52,327 nt of DNA from NCBI GenBank assembly GCA_022824405.1, contig JAJDZZ010000004.1:1-52327 (forward strand), given 5' to 3'. The DNA is from Opitutales bacterium. Lineage in GTDB: Bacteria > Verrucomicrobiota > Verrucomicrobiia > Opitutales > UBA2995. Within the stretch, counting starts at the first letter, position 1; each line of letters starts with the position of its first letter. The translations under genes were made by a program, and so were the position numbers. Below are positions 32,853 through 41,070 of this stretch, in pieces. The notes under the pieces were generated by a model. The model had not been told where the DNA came from. It ran no database searches and saw nothing but the letters and a program-made list of their open reading frames with translations.

Positions 32853-34109
32853 TTAAACCAGTTGCATCGGCGAAAACGTAGAGGTGCTTCTTCCGAAACT
32901 TTCTATCTCCAAGCCGAACCATTGCAGGGAGGACAACCAAAGGTTACAAAGCGGCACGCGTTTGTTCTTTTCTTCCGGACAAACGAGGTGGCCTTGGTGA
33001 TCGATGCCGCCACCGGCTAAAATTACCGGAACGTCACGGTTGCTATGGGTGTGGGCATTCCCCATGCCGCTTCCCAATATGACCAGGGTATGGTCGAACA
33101 ATTGAGCCTCCTTGAGCCGGTCCAGAAACCGGGCAAACTGAGTCATCAGGTAGGTCTCCACGATTTGCAGTTGAGCCAGCCTTCCCTCGGCCTTCCCGTG
33201 ATGGGACAAGCCATGATAGGAACCTACGTTCAGATCGGTCGTCCGGAAGCCAAGGGGAATCTCGAAGGTTGCCACCCGGGTTGAATCGGTTTGCAGGGCC
33301 AACACCAGCAGGTCGTAGATGAGCGGCATCTCCTCGATCTGCATGCGGTCCTCGTCCAACACGGGATCGATAGGGGAATCCGGCTTGGGCCGATCGAGCC
33401 ACTCTTTGGACATGCGGAGGCGCTGTTCCACTTCCCGGACGGAGGTGAGGTACTGATCGAGTTTATCCCGATCGGTTGCGTTCAGTTTTCCTCCGAGGGT
33501 CTTGGCCGATTCACGCAGGGCGTCCAACACGCTGGCTCGATGAAGGAGCCGTTCGCGTTCCCGGGTCAGGCTGGCTTTGTCGGCATTCACAAACAACGCC
33601 TCGAACAATCGAGCGGGATTGCCGATGGGGGGAATGTTGACGCCGGAACGGTTCCAGCACATATCCGTTCCCCCACCTATGCCCGCGGTAATCGAAGGAT
33701 ACCTTGCCACGCTCCCGGCGAATTCGGCCGCCGATTGATCGATGGTCATATTCTTGGCCGGAAATCCGCCCGCCTCACTCTTGCGAACCCCGCTTAAAAA
33801 CGAATGAACCGCCGAATGCCCTCCTTTGACGTCGTGATCCAGGTTCGAAAACACGGTGAAATCCTTTCGGTGACGGTCGATATGCTTCAGGGTCGAACTC
33901 GTTTCGTAATCCAACCCCGCAGTTTTTGGAAAAAATCCCTCCGGCCAGAAACCCAAGTGATTACCCACACATACCATACGCCTCGGATTTGATTCCGGGG
34001 CCGCCGCAAGGTACCCGGTATCAAGGCTTTCAAAAGCGGGAAGGGCCAAAGTGACGCCCAGTCCCCGGAGAAAATTACGACGGCTCAGTTTAGGGGTTGG
34101 CAAACTCAT
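32853..34109 (-). CDS. DUF1552 protein, Tat-exported
   Basis: From ATG 34109 there are 418 residues. The N-terminus PKLSRRNFLRGLGVTLALPA has a twin-arginine signal (RR at 10-11), so it is exported folded. The body shows GNHLGFWPEGFFP, SNLDHDVKGGHSAVHSFLSG, SYHGLSHHGKAEGRL and LGSGMGNAHTHSNRDVPVIL, a His-rich pattern resembling the alkaline-phosphatase-like DUF1501/DUF1552 group. It lies 9 bases before the DUF1592 partner and is the first gene of that pair. A TTG at 34151 could extend the N-terminus but would push the Tat signal inward. Substrate unknown. Confidence 0.9.
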   Translation of the reverse strand: MSLPTPKLSRRNFLRGLGVTLALPAFESLDTGYLAAAPESNPRRMVCVGNHLGFWPEGFFPKTAGLDYETSSTLKHIDRHRKDFTVFSNLDHDVKGGHSAVHSFLSGVRKSEAGGFPAKNMTIDQSAAEFAGSVARYPSITAGIGGGTDMCWNRSGVNIPPIGNPARLFEALFVNADKASLTRERERLLHRASVLDALRESAKTLGGKLNATDRDKLDQYLTSVREVEQRLRMSKEWLDRPKPDSPIDPVLDEDRMQIEEMPLIYDLLVLALQTDSTRVATFEIPLGFRTTDLNVGSYHGLSHHGKAEGRLAQLQIVETYLMTQFARFLDRLKEAQLFDHTLVILGSGMGNAHTHSNRDVPVILAGGGIDHQGHLVCPEEKNKRVPLCNLWLSSLQWFGLEIESFGRSTSTFSPMQLV

Positions 34110-34250
34110 GACGGCGGAAATATTTTTCAATTTATTTGAGGGTTTGGTCAATCATAACCTGCCGGGTCCCTATCGGGGTAAAGGATGAAGGCTGAAATTA
34201 ATCGTGATCATCCGTGGGATCGGTGGTTTCTTTGATCCTTGGCGAGAGAA
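34110..34250. promoter_or_regulatory. Short divergent intergenic region with a repeat remnant
   Basis: It holds the upstream region of the DUF1552 gene (A/T-rich, 34110-34160) and, on the other side, a repeat fragment 'tgatccttggcgagagaa' that ends exactly at the hydrolase ATG. The 'gagagaa' of the repeat could serve as a weak ribosome-binding site for that gene. Confidence 0.4.
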
Positions 34251-35078
34251 ATGAATTTCCTACATCCTCTGGCGGTGATCCTCGGAACCATTGCGGTGAT
34301 AATATTATCGCTGAGCGCCTCGCTCTATATCAAACAACGCAAAATGCTCTATTACCCGCAACAGCTCAGCCGGTCTTCGCCTCACCTCCTGGGAATGGAA
34401 CCCTTTGAGAAGACCTTCCATCGAAACGGCATTCAATTGCACGGTTGGTTGATTAATCCGGAGAAGGAAAATTTGATCGTATACTATGGTGGAAACGGCG
34501 AAGAGGTGTCCTACAATTTGGAGAGCTTCAGGCGGATTGAGAATCACGCCGTCCTTCTGATGAATTATCGAGGCTATGGGGAGAGCCAAGGGTCTCCCTC
34601 GGAAGAACACCTGGTGGGCGACGCCCTGGCCCTTTTCGATGAGATGAGGAAGAGCTATTCGACCATAAAACTGATTGGCCGCAGCCTGGGATCGGGTGTA
34701 GCGGTTCAGGTGGCCTCCAAGAGACCCGTCCACTCCCTTATTCTGGTGACCCCCTTCGACAGCGTTGTGGCGGTTGGGCAAAAGCTGTTTCCCTTTGCCC
34801 CGGTATCCCTCCTGGCCAAGGACCGTTACGATTCAATCGCAGCCTGCCGCGGGGTTACGTCGCCCGCGCTGTTCCTGCTGGCGGAAATGGATGAGATTAT
34901 CCCAATAGGTCACGGCATCAATTTGGCCGACAACTGGGAGGGAGAACGCCAAGTGGTTACCATCGAGGGCGCCATGCACAATACCATCGGGAATTATCCC
35001 GACTATTGGGATAGCATCGTCCGATTCCTGGGCGAAGCCGGAAATAGGGAGAGAGGCGCCCAAGGGGGCGCCAATTAG
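34251..35078 (+). CDS. Membrane-anchored alpha/beta hydrolase with a repeat-encoded C-terminus
   Basis: From ATG 34251 there are 275 codons. One N-terminal transmembrane helix (residues about 8-27) is followed by an alpha/beta-hydrolase fold: the nucleophile S145 in GRSLGSG, D214 in LAEMDEIIP and H243 in GAMHNT complete the triad, and YYGGNGEEV and NYRGYGESQG form the oxyanion region. It resembles BEM46-like serine hydrolases; the substrate is unknown. The natural end is near VRFLGEAGN. The last 9 or so codons (RERGAQGGAN) are read from a GGCGCC hairpin repeat. The start also abuts a repeat. Confidence 0.85.
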   Translation: MNFLHPLAVILGTIAVIILSLSASLYIKQRKMLYYPQQLSRSSPHLLGMEPFEKTFHRNGIQLHGWLINPEKENLIVYYGGNGEEVSYNLESFRRIENHAVLLMNYRGYGESQGSPSEEHLVGDALALFDEMRKSYSTIKLIGRSLGSGVAVQVASKRPVHSLILVTPFDSVVAVGQKLFPFAPVSLLAKDRYDSIAACRGVTSPALFLLAEMDEIIPIGHGINLADNWEGERQVVTIEGAMHNTIGNYPDYWDSIVRFLGEAGNRERGAQGGAN

Positions 35079-35389
35079 GAATTAGGAATTAGGAATTTTG
35101 TGGTTTTTGTGCCTTTTGTGGCTATTTATCCCGTCCATCCTGTTCATCCATGTTAATACCAAAGAATCTTGGCGAGAGGACGTTTATTGGGATCGCGGCG
35201 TAAAGCCGCTCCTACAGTTGAAAAAATGTCTGGGCTATACGCAGAGGTAACCGGGGTGGTGGGGGACAGGAATGTCCCCCCTCCGTTAACTCTTGTTCCG
35301 GCGAAGCCGGATCCCTTTGCGCTCTTTGCGAGAGTCAATTTCTAATTAACCACAGAGAGCACAGAGAAGGGAGGCGCTGGGGGTGCGAA
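35050..35389. repeat. Intergenic repeat mosaic, island 9
   Basis: It contains GAGGCGCCcaagggGGCGCC, 'ggaattaggaattagg', 'ttttgtggctatttatcc', 'gtccatcctgttcatccatg', an 'aaagccgctcctacagtt' box (reverse orientation), 'ggaatgtcccccctccgtta', the 'ccggcgaagccgg' hairpin, a 'gcgagagtcaattt' box and 'taaccacagagagcacagag'. It runs up to the stop of the small basic protein gene. Confidence 0.85.
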
Positions 35390-35548
35390 TCAGGAATCGG
35401 GCTTTGTCTTCTTCAGGCCGGTAACCCTATCGCCTTCTTTCCATTCTCCCCTTTTTTTGAGGAGTTCGACCCGCTCGAACCGCTTGAGGACGGTTCTATT
35501 TTTTTTTCCGGTAGTGGCGGTGGTGCGAAAGGTGTTGTGCTGGGACAT
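35390..35548 (-). CDS. Chlamydiae/Verrucomicrobia-type small basic protein
   Basis: A 52-residue, strongly basic protein read from ATG 35548: MSQHNTFRTTATTGKKNRTV, then LKRFERVELLKKRGEWKEGD and RVTGLKKTKPDS. The LKRFERVELL..RG.WKEGD core matches my memory of the small basic protein family found only in Chlamydiae and Verrucomicrobia (TIGR04137-like). Its function is not established; size and charge suggest a ribosomal or RNA association. It is shorter than common ORF cut-offs and easily missed. The final residues enter the repeat border. This is a strong lineage marker for the window. Confidence 0.85.
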   Translation of the reverse strand: MSQHNTFRTTATTGKKNRTVLKRFERVELLKKRGEWKEGDRVTGLKKTKPDS

Positions 35549-35920
35549 GTCTGCGATTGGGTTTGAGGCGGGAAGGTGAGCCCTTTGCGTCCTTCTTTCA
35601 AGTAGATTTTTGCGGATCCCCGGGAAAATCGTATTTGAGAAAAAAAACCACGGATTTCACGGATGATAACGGATAAGGGGCGCTAAAGCGCCAATGAGGA
35701 ATAAGGAAGAGACTCTCGCAAAGCACGCCAAGAACGCAGAGGGATCCGGCTGCGCCGGAACTGGAGTTAACGGAGAGGGGACATTCCTGCCTGCCACGCC
35801 GTAGACCCTTAGCGAAGGCGGGTCCCCCAATTTTTGCCACAAAAAGCATTGAGGCGCCCTCGGCGCCTCTCTCTCTTTGCGTCCCTTCGCGCTCTCTGCG
35901 AGAGTCAATTCTTCATTCTC
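35549..35920. repeat. Upstream region of the small basic protein gene and repeat mosaic island 10
   Basis: Bases 35549-35635 are the non-repetitive leader of the small basic protein gene. From about 35636 the mosaic resumes: 'aaccacggatttcacggatg', GGGCGCTaaAGCGCC, 'gactctcgcaaagcacgcc', 'ggatccggctgcgccgga', 'taacggagaggggacattcc', GGCGCCctcGGCGCC and 'ctctgcgagagtcaattc'. It ends at the cutA stop. Confidence 0.8.
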
Positions 35921-36244
35921 CTAATCCAGGTTAGATTCTGCCGAGGAGGATTCGGCCCATTTCCGGTATTTTTCGCCTACATCGGCGAGGTCGGCCACGG
36001 TCCATTGGGGCGTTTCATAGGGATGATTTCGGTGGATCAGCGCCTTGAGGGCTATGGCGTTCTTCCGCAATACTTTGAGGGTGAGGCGGAATTCGCTGGC
36101 ATTTTCCACCGAGCCTTCCCATCGGTAGAAGGAAGTTATGGGTCCCTCGATCTGGACACAGGCGGCCAGACCCTTCTCCACGGCCAACCGGGCCAGTTTT
36201 TCCGCTTGCTCGCGGGTTTCGGTGGTGGTCCAGGCGATGTTCAT
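35921..36244 (-). CDS. cutA: CutA1-family divalent-ion tolerance protein
   Basis: A 107-residue trimeric PII-like fold protein. Family motifs are AWTTTETREQAEKLARLAVE, GLAACVQIEGPITSFYRWEG and IHRNHPYETPQWT (the conserved Y-E-x-P near residue 77). CutA1 is linked to copper tolerance in E. coli, but its molecular role is unsettled. It is transcribed divergently from rpoZ. It appears complete. Confidence 0.92.
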   Translation of the reverse strand: MNIAWTTTETREQAEKLARLAVEKGLAACVQIEGPITSFYRWEGSVENASEFRLTLKVLRKNAIALKALIHRNHPYETPQWTVADLADVGEKYRKWAESSSAESNLD

Positions 36245-36387
36245 GACGCGAAGCGGTTTGGTATTTACAGGGTTGTTTTATTGGTGAAAAAACCAATTGC
36301 CAAACATCAAAAGAGAAGGCAGGCTGGCTAGCTTTTCATAAATCGGCCCTAAAACCCCATAAGCTTCCAATTTTTACCAGACCTCCC

Positions 36388-36585
36388 GTGCGAGACGATT
36401 ACCTTAAAGCAGCTCACGAAATAGTCCCCGATCCAAACATTTTGGTCAATCTGGTTTCCCGTCGCGTAAAGCAACTCAAATTCGGTCAGAAGCCGTTGAT
36501 TGAATCCCTGGAGCGGCTGGACCCGGAAGACATCGCCCTGAAAGAGATTATCGAGGGAAAGATCAGTTACGAACTGGCCGAATAA
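36388..36585 (+). CDS. rpoZ: RNA polymerase omega subunit
   Basis: A 65-residue omega protein that helps fold the beta-prime subunit. Recognisable parts are NILVNLVSRRVKQLKFGQKP, then LDPEDIALKEIIEGKISYEL. It is shorter than E. coli omega (91), as in many non-proteobacterial lineages. The only in-frame start is a GTG at 36388, with no ATG between the upstream stop and the conserved part. The 143-base gap before it contains ATTGGT-N5-ACCAAT at 36281-36297, a possible operator. Confidence 0.85.
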   Translation: MRDDYLKAAHEIVPDPNILVNLVSRRVKQLKFGQKPLIESLERLDPEDIALKEIIEGKISYELAE

Positions 36586-36766
36586 ACTTTCGGTGGCACG
36601 GTCCTTGAGGGAGGGGGAAGGGCGCCGGGGGCGCCAATGAGGAATGAGGAATTTTGTGGTTTTTGTGGCTATTTGCCAAATCTGCGCTTCATCTTCTTTC
36701 GATCCCGATCACGAATAATTTCAGTCTTCATCCTTCAGCCTTTATTGATGCAACCGTTTCCCTGCC
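36586..36766. repeat. Intergenic repeat mosaic, island 11
   Basis: It has GGCGCCgggGGCGCC, 'aatgaggaatgaggaatttt' and 'tgtggtttttgtggctattt'. The last 100 bases before smpB are unique sequence with no recognised signal. Confidence 0.75.
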
Positions 36767-37237
36767 ATGGCCAAAAAGAAGACAGGCAAAAACCGCATTT
36801 CCGAAATCCGCAACTCCAAGGCGTTTCGGAATTACGTGGTGGGGGAGAGATTTGAGGCTGGGATTGCTCTGCGGGGAACGGAGGTGAAATCCATACGGGA
36901 GCACAAGGCGCAAATCAACGACGCGTTTTGCCGGGTGGAAAAAAACGAAATTTATCTCTACCACGCCCACATTGCGGAATACTCCCATGGCAACCTGAAC
37001 AACCACGCCCCTCGCAGGCCGCGAAAACTCCTCCTGAACCGCCGGGAAATCAACCGCCTGAAGGGGGCCTTGGAGGTAAGGGGCAAGGCCTTGATTCCCC
37101 TGCGGCTCTACTTCAGGCATGGCTTGATCAAGGTGGAAATTGCCCTGTGCACCGGGAAAAAGCTTTACGACAAGCGCCAGGATCTGAAAAAGAAAGCGAT
37201 AATGCGCGAAGTTGAACGCGCTTTCACACACCGTTAA
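36767..37237 (+). CDS. smpB: SsrA-binding protein SmpB
   Basis: A 156-residue tmRNA partner in trans-translation. Signature stretches are ISEIRNSKAFRNYVVGERFE, IALRGTEVKSIREHKAQIND, HAHIAEYSHGNLNNHAPRRP and RKLLLNRREI, ending with the basic LYDKRQDLKKKAIMREVERA tail that inserts in the decoding centre. The ssrA gene is not seen in the window. thrB follows after 6 bases, so the two are co-transcribed. Confidence 0.97.
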   Translation: MAKKKTGKNRISEIRNSKAFRNYVVGERFEAGIALRGTEVKSIREHKAQINDAFCRVEKNEIYLYHAHIAEYSHGNLNNHAPRRPRKLLLNRREINRLKGALEVRGKALIPLRLYFRHGLIKVEIALCTGKKLYDKRQDLKKKAIMREVERAFTHR

Positions 37238-37243
37238 AACAAA

Positions 37244-38155
37244 ATGGCAGCGTCAGTCGTCGTTCGCGTCCCTTGCAGCACTTCCAATTGCGGGTCCGGT
37301 TTCGATACCCTCGGGTTGGCCCTCAATCTTTATGGAAGGATGAGGTTGAGTCAGCGGGATGACGATCGGGTGGTCTATGCCGGAACCGACCCGGCCTTTC
37401 CCGGCGCGGCCATAAGCATGTTGAAGGAGGTGAGGCAGTCCTTTTCCCAGGCCCTCGGCACGGACGTGCCCGGTTTCGATTTCGATATCGAATCCGAGGT
37501 CCCGGTCGCCCGGGGTTTGGGATCCAGTGTCATCTTGCGGGCGGGGGCTTTGGGCTGTTTGAATGATTTGGCCGGTTCCCCTTTGTCGCGGGACCGGATG
37601 GTCGCTATGGTAACCCGGATAGAGGGGCATCCCGACAATGCCTCGGCTGGAATTCTCGGAGGGTTCACCGTGGCGCGTTTTTGTCCCCAACGGCAACATT
37701 ATCTGGGAACCCAATCCTTCCCGGTTTCCCGCAGTTTGGCCTTCGTGGTGGTAGCTCCGGGACTCGAGATCATAACTGATGAATCCCGAAAACAGTTGCC
37801 CGAGGAGATCGGTTTTGCGGACGTGGTGGACAGTTTGAACGGATTGGCCTACCTGGTGGCGGCCTTTGCTTCGGGCGAATACGGGAACCTCGGGGTTTAT
37901 CGCGTGGATCGCCTGCACGAACCGCAGCGGTTCAAGAATATTCCCCAGGGCCGGGAGGCCATCGATGCGGGAATCGATGCGGGCGCCTTGACCGGATGGT
38001 TGAGTGGAAGCGGCAGCAGCGTGCTGTGCGTCACCCATCGGGAAAAGAGCGTCGCGGTCTTGCAGGCCATGTCGTTACCGTTCCAGGAACACGGCATCCC
38101 GGTGGATAGTTACACTTTGCAAGCGGACAACTCGGGTCTCACCGTGGAGAAGTGA
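37244..38155 (+). CDS. thrB: Homoserine kinase (GHMP family)
   Basis: A 303-residue kinase phosphorylating homoserine in threonine synthesis. It shows the GHMP N-terminal VRVPCSTSNCGSGFDTLGLA, the ATP loop EVPVARGLGSSVILRAGAL near 88-106, EGHPDNASAGILGGF near 127 and the C-terminal GSGSSVLCV. The length is normal. It lies 6 bases behind smpB. No thrC or hom gene is nearby. Confidence 0.93.
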   Translation: MAASVVVRVPCSTSNCGSGFDTLGLALNLYGRMRLSQRDDDRVVYAGTDPAFPGAAISMLKEVRQSFSQALGTDVPGFDFDIESEVPVARGLGSSVILRAGALGCLNDLAGSPLSRDRMVAMVTRIEGHPDNASAGILGGFTVARFCPQRQHYLGTQSFPVSRSLAFVVVAPGLEIITDESRKQLPEEIGFADVVDSLNGLAYLVAAFASGEYGNLGVYRVDRLHEPQRFKNIPQGREAIDAGIDAGALTGWLSGSGSSVLCVTHREKSVAVLQAMSLPFQEHGIPVDSYTLQADNSGLTVEK

Positions 38156-38209
38156 TGGGATCTCGCCAAGGCGAGATGGCACAAAGGGGGGAAGGGAAAC
38201 TTTTATTTC
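38156..38209. terminator. Palindromic repeat module between convergent thrB and TolC genes
   Basis: ATCTCGCC-aa-GGCGAGAT at 38160-38177 can form a hairpin just after the thrB stop, followed by 'ggcacaaagg' and then 'ttttatttctt'. A close relative occurs at 3254-3290, so this is one of the mosaic modules. Its position suits a bidirectional terminator, but the T-run is distant. Confidence 0.4.
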
Positions 38210-39643
38210 TTACTCCAATACTCCGCGCAAGCGATTGAAATCGGCGACGCTGCGGTTGTAGTTGGCAACGGCCGAAATCTCTCTCAGTTCAGCCGCGGCC
38301 AAATCGCTTTGCAAACGCAGGACGAAGAAAGTCGAACTCGTACCGGCTTCGAGTTTCTTTTGTTCGGCTTCCAAACTGAGTTCGGCCAACTCACGGGCCA
38401 GACGTGTGGTGTCCAGGCGTTTAAAGTTCGTCTGCAAGATTTGGAAGGAGGTGTGAAACTCGAGTTGGATAGCCTGTTTGACGCGTTCAAGATCCACCTC
38501 TGCAATCCGCTTTCGTTGAGCAGAGATTGCCTCCCGCGCCCGGGCCGACCGGTTGAAGACCGGAAACTGAAAAGAAGCCCCCAGGGAATAGAAATTATTA
38601 TCGCGGGAGAATGCCGATTCGATACTGTCCTCCAATGAACCGCCCGTTCCTCTAAAACCAATTTGGGCGATCAGGTCCAAAGTCGGAAGTGTCTGATTCC
38701 GGTCACGGTCCGACCGCAAGCGGGCAATCTCAAGGGCGATCACCCCTATATGATAATTGGGGGCGCTATCCAACAAGCCGTTAAACAAGGAACTGAAGTC
38801 ATCCGTCATCTGCGGCTCGGTATATGCCTTGGCTTCCAGATCGAAAGACAAGGCTTCGCGGGCGTTGTCGAAGGTCAATTGCTTGATTCGATTCTGAGCC
38901 TGGGTGACAGAATTGGTGGCGGCAAGAACACGCTCATCCCGTGAGGCGAGTTGAGCTTGGGCGTCGAGAATATCAAGGCGGGCGATAATTCCCAATGCGA
39001 CCCGCTTGTCATTGTCCAGGACGGTTTGATGGGTTAAATCTCGAATGCGAATGGAACTCTCCAAATTCTTTTGCGCTTCGTAGAGGTCGTTAAAAGCAAA
39101 AATAGTCGACGCGAAGGTATCCAGAAGCGCTTGTTTGAATTCCCACTCGGTGAGGTCGAATTGGTAACGAGCTATACGCAGGGCAGCCAAATTGGTGGTG
39201 AAGCCAAAATTTCGGAGCAAGGGCTGCCGGAAAGTCAGGCCCGCAAACGAACTGAATCGGTCGTCGATTAAAAGGCTCTCATTGGAACTGACGCCAACCG
39301 TGTAGGTCCCGCCGGATCCCACCAAACCGTCCAGGCCGACTGCGACCGATTCGGTGGATTGGGTATTCCCGGATTCGGTCGTGAAGGATGCGGATAACTC
39401 CGGATCGAATACGCCTTTTTCCCGTTCTATTTCCTGTCTGGCGACACCTGTCCGAGCCCGCTCAATCCGGATACCGAGGTTACTTTCCAGAGCGCGGGTC
39501 ATAGCCTCCTCCTTGGTCAAAATCAAAGTAATCGGGGCCTGTTCATTGCCAGAGGCAATCGAGGCGACCGCCAATGTCCATCCGCCCAGCAACAGAATCC
39601 TGAAAAACTCCTTACAACGCCGCGGTCGTTCGAGGTCGTTCAC
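38210..39643 (-). CDS. TolC-family outer-membrane efflux protein
   Basis: A 477-residue protein with a signal peptide (about residues 12-32). Two TolC-type repeat halves are visible, each with long helices: LTKEEAMTRALESNLGIRIE near 42, ALRIARYQFDLTEWEFKQAL near 155, RVALGIIARLDILDAQAQLA near 215, and ELAELSLEAEQKKLEAGTSS near 420 with FFVLRLQSDLAAAELREISA. TolC proteins form trimeric outer-membrane tunnels. Its start overlaps the stop of the glycosyltransferase gene by 4 bases, so it is the last member of the acyltransferase-sulfotransferase-glycosyltransferase operon. No periplasmic adaptor or inner-membrane pump is in the window. Confidence 0.92.
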   Translation of the reverse strand: MNDLERPRRCKEFFRILLLGGWTLAVASIASGNEQAPITLILTKEEAMTRALESNLGIRIERARTGVARQEIEREKGVFDPELSASFTTESGNTQSTESVAVGLDGLVGSGGTYTVGVSSNESLLIDDRFSSFAGLTFRQPLLRNFGFTTNLAALRIARYQFDLTEWEFKQALLDTFASTIFAFNDLYEAQKNLESSIRIRDLTHQTVLDNDKRVALGIIARLDILDAQAQLASRDERVLAATNSVTQAQNRIKQLTFDNAREALSFDLEAKAYTEPQMTDDFSSLFNGLLDSAPNYHIGVIALEIARLRSDRDRNQTLPTLDLIAQIGFRGTGGSLEDSIESAFSRDNNFYSLGASFQFPVFNRSARAREAISAQRKRIAEVDLERVKQAIQLEFHTSFQILQTNFKRLDTTRLARELAELSLEAEQKKLEAGTSSTFFVLRLQSDLAAAELREISAVANYNRSVADFNRLRGVLE

Positions 39644-41019
39644 AGTTTCGCGGTTGTCATTTTGGCGACTAAATTCAGGATAGCGTTTATTGACCGGTCG
39701 ATTTTATCGGGAGCCGAGTTTCGCATTATCCGGTTGCGTTTATTCCTTACCTGGACCGAGAAGGATTCGTCGTTCAATATCGTTTCGATTTTTCGTTTAA
39801 TCCGGTCGCTGGATTCCCTGTTTAATTTTCCCATGAGCCCCATGCCATGGTAAACGATCCGTGCCGCGTTTCCGGGTTGATCCACGGCGCCGGGATAAGC
39901 CAGCATGGGCACGCCGGCCAAAATGCATTCGGAGATGGAGTTTGTTCCGCCATGCATGACCATAAGGTCGGCTTCTTGCAAAACCTTGAGTTGGGGAACT
40001 CGTCGGAACAGGAATACATTTGCGGGACACGGCTCAAAGGCTCCGAGATTGAGTTCATTCCCCAATGAAATCAGGAGCCTTACCTTGTCCAGCCCACTAC
40101 AGGCCCGGATGAGTCGACGAAAAAAATCTTCCATGCCTCGGTAGCGGAACGACATGCCTCCAAAGGAGCAGTAGATTAAATTGTGAAAATCTTTTGACGC
40201 TTTCCAAGCCAGGGTTTCCGCGAAAACCCGGTCGAAGCGGTAGTCATAGGAAATCTCGGAGCGCGATGAGGAAATGGCCGTTCTAAGGTAGCATTGGTTT
40301 GCTTTCGGTGTTCGTGGAAAATCGAGTTCGGGAGTCGAGACGATTATCTCGGGATTCGACCGTAGACCGATTCGGAAACACCGCTTGAAGTCGATTGCTT
40401 CATAATCGAACCCGGTTGATTGGCAGAGTCTTTTCATGAACGATTTTGACTCCACTGCGTGCATGCCAAAAAACTGGGCAATGCTTCGCGTTGAGAAATA
40501 AAGCAACCACTCCAGGTTGCATTTGAAGCGAGAAATTCGAGTATCTTCGGGCACTAGGCGCGAAATCGGCGGCGGCACATTCGTCTCGTAGTCGGGTGCG
40601 ACCTGAGACTCGATCACGGCAAAGGGAACACCCAGACTATGAAGACCCAGGACATACCGAACGAAGGAACTGTCGACAAATACGAGGTCCGGTTCAAGCG
40701 ATAGAATTTCCCGATGAAAGGCCGTTGAATCGAGGAGGTCCTCCCGCATCTTCCTCAGAAATGCGTATTTCCCCATTTGCATTCGAAGCCAGAAAAGAGG
40801 CGAACGGGTAGTACGGGCGGAAAACCTGGCCTGGTTGCCCCAGCCAATCTCCCGGTCGAGGCGGTAAAACCCGAAGCCTTGGGATTCAATTACCGCTTCA
40901 TACTCGTCAATGGAGGCGTAAACCACGCGGTGTCCACGGGTGACGAGTTCGCGCGCAAGCCCGAAACTGGCGTTCATATGTCCCGATTCCGGGAGCACTC
41001 GGAAGAGTATTTTAGCCAT
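39640..41019 (-). CDS. UGT/MGT-type glycosyltransferase (GT1-like)
   Basis: From ATG 41019 there are 459 residues. The N-terminus MAKILFRVLPESGHMNASFG has the GT-B start with the conserved GH, followed by LARELVTRGHRVVYAS. The donor site in the C-terminal half reads YCSFGGMSFR near 289 and MVMHGGTNSISECILAGVP with YPGAVDQPGNAARI near 358-390, the hallmark of macrolide- and UDP-glycosyltransferases. It probably glycosylates a lipid or small hydrophobic acceptor. The operon order (acyltransferase, sulfotransferase, this gene, TolC) suggests assembly of a sulfated glycolipid. An upstream start at 41049 is possible but atypical. Confidence 0.88.
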   Translation of the reverse strand: MAKILFRVLPESGHMNASFGLARELVTRGHRVVYASIDEYEAVIESQGFGFYRLDREIGWGNQARFSARTTRSPLFWLRMQMGKYAFLRKMREDLLDSTAFHREILSLEPDLVFVDSSFVRYVLGLHSLGVPFAVIESQVAPDYETNVPPPISRLVPEDTRISRFKCNLEWLLYFSTRSIAQFFGMHAVESKSFMKRLCQSTGFDYEAIDFKRCFRIGLRSNPEIIVSTPELDFPRTPKANQCYLRTAISSSRSEISYDYRFDRVFAETLAWKASKDFHNLIYCSFGGMSFRYRGMEDFFRRLIRACSGLDKVRLLISLGNELNLGAFEPCPANVFLFRRVPQLKVLQEADLMVMHGGTNSISECILAGVPMLAYPGAVDQPGNAARIVYHGMGLMGKLNRESSDRIKRKIETILNDESFSVQVRNKRNRIMRNSAPDKIDRSINAILNLVAKMTTAKL

Positions 41020-41070
41020 TGCTCGATAGGTGTTCGATGGTTGCCGCATCCCGATGAGGGAAGCCGTTTT

